From: an uncultured Bacilli bacterium
GTDB taxonomy: Bacteria > Bacillota_I > Bacilli_A > RF39 > UBA660
Length of the DNA: 64,000 nt
Direction: 5' to 3'
Assembly (NCBI GenBank): GCA_934086145.1
Contig: CAKOHV010000003.1
Span: forward strand, 16,360-80,359
Shown here: positions 59,761 to 64,000 of the stretch, piece after piece
How positions within the stretch are numbered: the stretch's first letter is position 1
Layout: each line of letters opens with the position of its first letter
The notes under the pieces: generated by a model
The model's input: only the letters and a program-made list of their open reading frames with translations
Databases searched by the model: none
Told to the model about the DNA's origin: nothing
Translations under genes and position numbers: made by a program

Positions 59761-61503
59761 TTGGATGCTAAATTACCAGGGATAAAAATGTATGATTATT
59801 TGTATCTTAGGACAAAAAGATATTCTACATTGCCGGCTTTAAATTTTTATGGAAGAAAAATATCATTTGGGGAGTTAGATGCTAAAGTTGAAGATACAGC
59901 AAAGGCTTTTTTAAGTAATGGTGTTAAAGAAGGCGATCATGTTGTTATTTCAATGCCAATAACCCCAGAAGCGGTGTACATGCTGTTTGCTTTAAACAGA
60001 ATAGGTGCTGTGGCAGTGGAGCTGGATCCTAGAACTAATGAAGAAAATGTTAAAAAAATTATTAAAGCTTCTGGAACAAAGTTTTATATAACTATGGAAG
60101 ATTGTTCATTAATGATTGATAATTTAATAAAAAATAATGAAGATTTATCTTCACAACTAAAAAATGTAATGTTTATTTCGCCAACTGAGTCTTTACCTTT
60201 TGGTCTTTCGCTTATTTCTAACATAAAAGATCAATTTGAAAGATTCCGTGGTCATAAACCAATTGTACCTTATTCAAGTAAATGTATTAATTGGTCTAAA
60301 TTTATAAAGAGTGGAAGAGGATATGAAGGAAAAATCAATTTAGAGTACAGACCAAATGTTGTGACAGAAATAATATTTTCAAGTGGAACAACGTCAACGC
60401 CAAAGCCAATTCAGTATACAAATGAAACTTTTACAAATATGGTAAGGCAAGTTGAATTAGGAGAAAATGATTATGCAGTTGGTGATAAAAATTTGGATAT
60501 CATCCCATTATATTTAGGCTTTGGTTCTAATAATGGTTTATATACTGTATTGTGCTTTGGGATAGAGGATATTTTAATTCCTGTTCCGGTAACTGATAAA
60601 TTACCAAAGTTGATTAGCAAATTTAAACCAAATCATATCTTAGGTGCTCCAATTCACATGAAAATATTATTAAAATATTTACAAGATAAACCAAGAAATA
60701 TGAAAGATTTATCCTTTATTAAATCAATAGTTTCAGGAAGTGCTTATTTAGAAAGTGCAAGCCAATATGCCTTGGATACTGAATTAGCTAAGAGAGGATG
60801 TAAAATTAAAGTTGGCCCAGGATATTGTCAAAATGAGGCAGGACCTGGTATATCTTTTTCTAGCGATTCTTTTTTAGAAACTCCTAAACCTGGATGCTCT
60901 GGTTATCCTTTAATATTTACGACAATTTCTATTTTTGACCCAGAAACAGATGAGGAATTAGAGTATGGCAAAGATTTGGAAGGAGAAATTAGGTATATTA
61001 CACCAACTTCGATGTTAGGGTATGCCTATGGGAGTGAAAGTGAAAACAGCAAATTTTTTAAAAAAGGAAAAGATGGTAGAATTTGGTGTTGTTCTGGAAA
61101 TTTAGGAAAGATGGATAAGGATGGTGGCGTTTATGTCACTGGTAGAATTGCAAGACAATTGCATAGAAATGGTTTTAAATTTTCACCAACTGAGATAGAA
61201 GAATTAATAACTCAAAATATTTCGGCAGTAGAAACATGTGCTTTGATTGGGAGACCTGATGAACAAGATGAGATGAAAACAATTCTATATTATACTTTAA
61301 AAGATGAACAAAAAGAGAATTCTTCTATTATAAGAGAACAAATAATTGCTATATGCAGTACTTTGAAAGATTATAAAATACCTTGTGAGTATATTGAACG
61401 TGAAAGTATGCCATATACCCAAAATCAAAAATTAGATTTTAAATTATTAGAAAGAGAAGCGCTTACAGATGGTGCTGTTAAAAGAAAAGTATTGCACATT
61501 TAG
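59761..61503 (+). CDS. AMP-forming acyl-CoA/acyl-ACP ligase-like protein, probably impaired
   Basis: 580 aa ANL-superfamily enzyme expected to activate an acyl group with ATP. Motifs: IIFSSGTTSTPKPI near 215 (phosphate loop; usual SSGTTGxPK), GPGYCQNEAGP near 365, and the C-terminal hinge. Deviations: WCCSGNLG replaces xxTGDLG (Asp to Asn at a ribose-binding position), GRIARQLHRNGFKFSPTEIE has Arg-Gln where Asp is usual, and the terminal lysine motif reads TQNQKLD in place of the usual NGK pattern. The ORF begins at TTG 59761 (or ATG 59788) with no good ribosome site, after in-frame stops. It sits between two acyltransferases; pseudogene or adapted enzyme, undecided. Confidence 0.68.
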   Translation: MDAKLPGIKMYDYLYLRTKRYSTLPALNFYGRKISFGELDAKVEDTAKAFLSNGVKEGDHVVISMPITPEAVYMLFALNRIGAVAVELDPRTNEENVKKIIKASGTKFYITMEDCSLMIDNLIKNNEDLSSQLKNVMFISPTESLPFGLSLISNIKDQFERFRGHKPIVPYSSKCINWSKFIKSGRGYEGKINLEYRPNVVTEIIFSSGTTSTPKPIQYTNETFTNMVRQVELGENDYAVGDKNLDIIPLYLGFGSNNGLYTVLCFGIEDILIPVPVTDKLPKLISKFKPNHILGAPIHMKILLKYLQDKPRNMKDLSFIKSIVSGSAYLESASQYALDTELAKRGCKIKVGPGYCQNEAGPGISFSSDSFLETPKPGCSGYPLIFTTISIFDPETDEELEYGKDLEGEIRYITPTSMLGYAYGSESENSKFFKKGKDGRIWCCSGNLGKMDKDGGVYVTGRIARQLHRNGFKFSPTEIEELITQNISAVETCALIGRPDEQDEMKTILYYTLKDEQKENSSIIREQIIAICSTLKDYKIPCEYIERESMPYTQNQKLDFKLLEREALTDGAVKRKVLHI

Positions 61504-61561
61504 AATTTTGAGGTAAATATGTTTATATTTATCTTTTTAGTTGTAATAAATTTACGCAAAA

Positions 61562-61590
61562 TTGACAAAAATAATATCGCATGTTAACAT
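61562..61590 (+). promoter_or_regulatory. Sigma-A promoter with extended -10
   Basis: TTGACA (61562-61567), 17-base spacer, TAACAT (61585-61590) preceded by TGT. Confidence 0.72.
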
Positions 61591-61630
61591 ATCTGTTGAG
61601 TAAAGGAAGAAGTGGTTGAGAGGTGATTGT

Positions 61631-62788
61631 ATGAAAAATTTTTTGATTAGTAATTTAAATGAAAAAGATGTTGAACATTGTACTTCGGATTGTGGATTAT
61701 GGGTAAGAAGAAAAATTGATAAACCATTTAAAAAACTATGTAACATTTTTACAAATGCTAATATCATTATGGAAAATATCGATAAATGTATGACTGACGA
61801 TGAGTATTTTTGTAGTCTTGATTTAAATTATATTTCGCCTGATAACTATGATTTGAGTAAAGGTAAAAATAATATAGTAGTTGAACGTTATCCGAAATTA
61901 AACTCACAAGAACCTTACATTTTTGTTTGCAATCATACTTGCCCTGAAGATATTGAAACGGTATTAAACATTTTAGATAGAAATGCTTATTTGATTTTAG
62001 GTTCAATTGAGTCATTAAAGTATAACCCTGAGATGTATTTATCTTTTATAAATGGGATGGTTCCGTTTGATATAATGAATCCGACTGAGAGAAAAGTGGT
62101 GTTTCAAAAAATGCTTCGTGTATTAAAAACAAATAGTATACTTATATTTCCGGAAGGTTCTCATAATTATAGTCCTAATAATTTAATTAATCCATTATTT
62201 GATGGCCCTGTTAATTTAGCTCTTCAAACTAAAAGAAAAATAGTTGTTGTAACAATGCTTAAAGATTATGAAAATGGAGTTTCGTATGTTGATGTTGGAA
62301 ACCCTATTGATGTTGAACAAATTGATATTGATTTATCTGCATTAGAATCATTAGAAGACAAAGAAATTGAAAAATATTATGTTAAATATTTGTCTTCATG
62401 TATAAGGGATAAAATGGCTACAGCTGTATATCATATGATGCCTAGACATTTTCAACTTATTACAAGAAATAGTTATGATGATGTTGAGGAAACCATAAGA
62501 ATGTCTAAAATTAGAGATGCTTTTTTAAAATTGAAATGGAATCAAGATGTTTTTGATGCCGAATATTTAGTAAAAAAGACCAAAGCTGATTTAGAATATG
62601 AAGATGTTTTAAGTTCAATAACTAACTTAATTACAAATAACCCAGCAATGATAAAAACATTAGGAAAAGAATGGATAATTTTAAATGAAAGTGTATTAAG
62701 GAAAAATGTGTCTAATAGAATGAGGGAGTATTGGCTTTCTTCAGGTCATGTTCAAGACAATTGTTATACTTTGAAAAGAAAAAAATGA
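61631..62788 (+). CDS. PlsC-type acyltransferase family protein (paralogue)
   Basis: 385 aa, paralogous to the protein at 58520: HX4D in CNHTCPEDIE near 105, NGMVPFD, FPEGSHNYSPNN near 178, then KIVVVTMLKDY. The shared C-terminal block reads MSKIRDAFLKLKWNQDVFDAEYL. The N-terminal 50 residues carry two cysteines (CTSDCGLW), which the paralogue lacks. ATG 61631 has AGGTGA at 61621. It has its own promoter, so the two acyltransferase genes are expressed separately. Substrate unknown. Confidence 0.83.
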   Translation: MKNFLISNLNEKDVEHCTSDCGLWVRRKIDKPFKKLCNIFTNANIIMENIDKCMTDDEYFCSLDLNYISPDNYDLSKGKNNIVVERYPKLNSQEPYIFVCNHTCPEDIETVLNILDRNAYLILGSIESLKYNPEMYLSFINGMVPFDIMNPTERKVVFQKMLRVLKTNSILIFPEGSHNYSPNNLINPLFDGPVNLALQTKRKIVVVTMLKDYENGVSYVDVGNPIDVEQIDIDLSALESLEDKEIEKYYVKYLSSCIRDKMATAVYHMMPRHFQLITRNSYDDVEETIRMSKIRDAFLKLKWNQDVFDAEYLVKKTKADLEYEDVLSSITNLITNNPAMIKTLGKEWIILNESVLRKNVSNRMREYWLSSGHVQDNCYTLKRKK

Positions 62789-62837
62789 TTTTAAATATAT
62801 TAATATGTTTGAAAGTTTGTAAACGATAATTTTATAT

Positions 62838-62869
62838 AAAAGAATATCATGAATTTTTGATATTCTTTT
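62838..62869 (+). terminator. Terminator
   Basis: AAAAGAATATCA (62838-62849), loop TGAATTTT, TGATATTCTTTT (62858-62869); 12 bp perfect stem. Confidence 0.82.
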
Positions 62870-63070
62870 ATAATTCGATAATTATAATATAATTTGATAT
62901 TCATGGAACTAAAAAATGGTATCAGTTAGATTGTATTTTAAAATTTACAATAGTTGATTTTTATTTTTTAGAATCATTTTTAAATTTTTAATTTTAAAAT
63001 TTAGAAATTAATTATGATGTTTTGAATTAAATAAATTTACAAGCGAATAATTTACTGTCTATATTATGTA

Positions 63071-63079
63071 TGATATAAT
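63071..63079 (+). promoter_or_regulatory. Extended -10 promoter of the histidine kinase gene
   Basis: TGATATAAT, 22 bases before the ATG at 63102. Confidence 0.68.
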
Positions 63080-63101
63080 GTTCATAATTGGAGGCAGTGA
63101 G

Positions 63102-64000
63102 ATGATAGAGTATGAAATCCCTTTAGTTTGTTTAATATTTACTTCAATGATTTCAATAATGTTTTTTTGCAAGAAAAAGGTTGAGTTAGAGGAAAATTAT
63201 TATTTTAAAAATATTTTAGTATTTACTTTATTAGTAAATATAAGTAATTTTGTATCACATTATGGTGCTAGTATTTACTTAAAAAATGGTGTTGATTGTT
63301 GGTATGCTGATGTATTTTCGATTATGAATAAGATTGGTTCTTGGTTCATTGTAATTATTACTTTTAATGTAATGTCTTATATGTTGTATATATCATTTGA
63401 AGAATATAGAAAAAAATTTGTACTATATAAAAAAATTAGTAATATTTTTTATATTATTATAGGAGTTGTACTAGTGAGTTTGAATTTTGAAGTTGTAAAA
63501 GTTGGGGCTATTACTAGTGGAACTGGTTCATCGGTTTCGTTGACTTTTATCTTGACTTTTTTGAGCTTAATTATTGCTAGTTTTGTTGCATTAATTAATT
63601 GGAAAAAACGCGATAAACGATATAATTCTATGTATGCAATTATTCCTTTAATTATTGGCTTGGGAGTTTTTGTTATGTTTCATCCTGAATTTAATATTTA
63701 TGATTTGATTCTATGTTTATTATGTTATTTAATGTACTTTACTATCGAAAACCCTGATGTGAAAATGCTTAATGAGATTACTTTGGCTAAAACGCAAGCT
63801 GAACGAAGTAACCGAGCTAAATCCGATTTCTTAGCAAGTATGTCACATGAAATAAGGACACCATTAAATGCTATTGTTGGTTTATCAGAAGACATTGCAA
63901 CCTATAAAGATCAAGTTCCAGCTGAGGTTGTTGAAGATACTGATGATATTATAAATGCTTCTAATACGTTACTAGAAATTGTTGGTAATATCTTAGATAT
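63102..64000 (+). CDS. Membrane sensor histidine kinase (partial, cut by the window end)
   Basis: At least 299 residues, open to the window edge. An N-terminal domain of about 220 residues with six or seven predicted helices, rather than a periplasmic sensor, is followed by the cytoplasmic DHp segment: AERSNRAKSDFLASMSHEIRTPLNAIVGLSEDI, whose SHEIRTPL is the phospho-acceptor H-box with His near residue 248. The catalytic ATPase and any receiver domains lie outside the window. GGAGG precedes ATG 63102. Signal and partner unknown. Confidence 0.88.
   Translation, partial: MIEYEIPLVCLIFTSMISIMFFCKKKVELEENYYFKNILVFTLLVNISNFVSHYGASIYLKNGVDCWYADVFSIMNKIGSWFIVIITFNVMSYMLYISFEEYRKKFVLYKKISNIFYIIIGVVLVSLNFEVVKVGAITSGTGSSVSLTFILTFLSLIIASFVALINWKKRDKRYNSMYAIIPLIIGLGVFVMFHPEFNIYDLILCLLCYLMYFTIENPDVKMLNEITLAKTQAERSNRAKSDFLASMSHEIRTPLNAIVGLSEDIATYKDQVPAEVVEDTDDIINASNTLLEIVGNILD

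Larger units (their letters stand above)
62789..63101 (+). other. Intergenic AT-rich region, 313 bases
   Basis: Holds the terminator at 62838-62869 and the promoter at 63071; the remainder is very AT-rich and low-complexity with no convincing reading frame or motif. Confidence 0.6.

Noticed and set aside
62870..63070. An AT-rich stretch as replication origin or integration site
   Set aside because: No DnaA-box cluster, no flanking direct repeats and no neighbouring dnaA, integrase or tRNA gene.
1..64000. Use of TGA as tryptophan, as in Mollicutes
   Set aside because: TGA ends several intact genes (for example 794, 12885, 39440, 41300) and tryptophans are TGG throughout, so the standard bacterial code applies.

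Overview
The window reads as chromosome of a low-GC, anaerobic, wall-bearing Bacillota. Relatives of the uncultured gut Bacilli (RF39/Erysipelotrichia-like lineages) are my inference; no rRNA or marker search was possible. The supporting signs are an AT-rich sequence, TAA, TGA and TAG all used as real stops (standard code), the HrcA/CIRCE heat-shock system, T-box leaders, a dnaG-sigA-trmK block, and a superoxide reductase typical of anaerobes. Most genes are preceded by a GGTGA/AGGTG-type ribosome site, and many promoters are extended -10 boxes (TGnTATAAT) only 10-25 bases from the start codon. I found no tRNA, rRNA, CRISPR array, insertion sequence or prophage.

Layout. 0-3.3 kb: superoxide reductase, DUF4186, a DUF2974 lipase-like protein, a CNNM/CBS membrane protein and a small unknown. 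3.3-4.15 kb: no protein genes, but two tandem promoter-to-terminator units that I interpret as related structured RNAs; this is the most interesting part of the window. 4.15-9.5 kb: AI-2E-family permease, a dicarboxylate/glutamate symporter divergent from a Sel1-repeat protein across a pair of palindromic sites, and HemW. 9.6-16 kb: a surface operon (two related membrane proteins with Cys-paired ectodomain modules, DUF4358, MBOAT O-acyltransferase, DHHW protein), probably for O-acetylation of a surface glycan, followed by a convergent D,D-carboxypeptidase. 17.2-23.9 kb: hrcA-grpE-dnaK-pepF-dnaJ under two CIRCE elements. 24-34.5 kb: unknown membrane proteins, a DUF3267 zincin, MtaB, RecD2, several very small genes, a second AI-2E-type permease and a two-gene ABC transporter.

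34.6-43 kb: an alanine-type T-box, a P-loop nucleotide kinase-like gene and a short AlaRS, then hemolysin III, a thioester-domain surface protein, and dnaG-sigA-trmK. 43-47.4 kb: type IV pilus/type II secretion-like pilC and pilD, convergent with pilB. 47.5-51 kb: a valine-type T-box, an HD-domain protein and ValRS. 51-58.2 kb: a CmpB-like membrane protein, a small alarmone synthetase, a Tam41-family CDP-DAG synthase (best known from mitochondria), a SPOR-like protein, radC-mreC-mreD and a SpoIVFA/SpoIVFB-like pair, then two small unknowns. 58.4-62.8 kb: two paralogous PlsC-type acyltransferases flanking an acyl-activating (AMP-forming) ligase whose 5' end is broken by in-frame stops. The window ends inside a membrane sensor histidine kinase.

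How they fit together: the window is mainly housekeeping (protein folding, translation, replication/transcription core, cell shape) interleaved with envelope functions (glycan O-acylation, peptidoglycan trimming, pilus-type machine, thioester adhesin, phospholipid synthesis). The least explained elements are the tandem RNAs at 3.3-4.1 kb, the Cys-module membrane proteins at 9.6-12.9 kb and the decaying lipid module at 58-63 kb.
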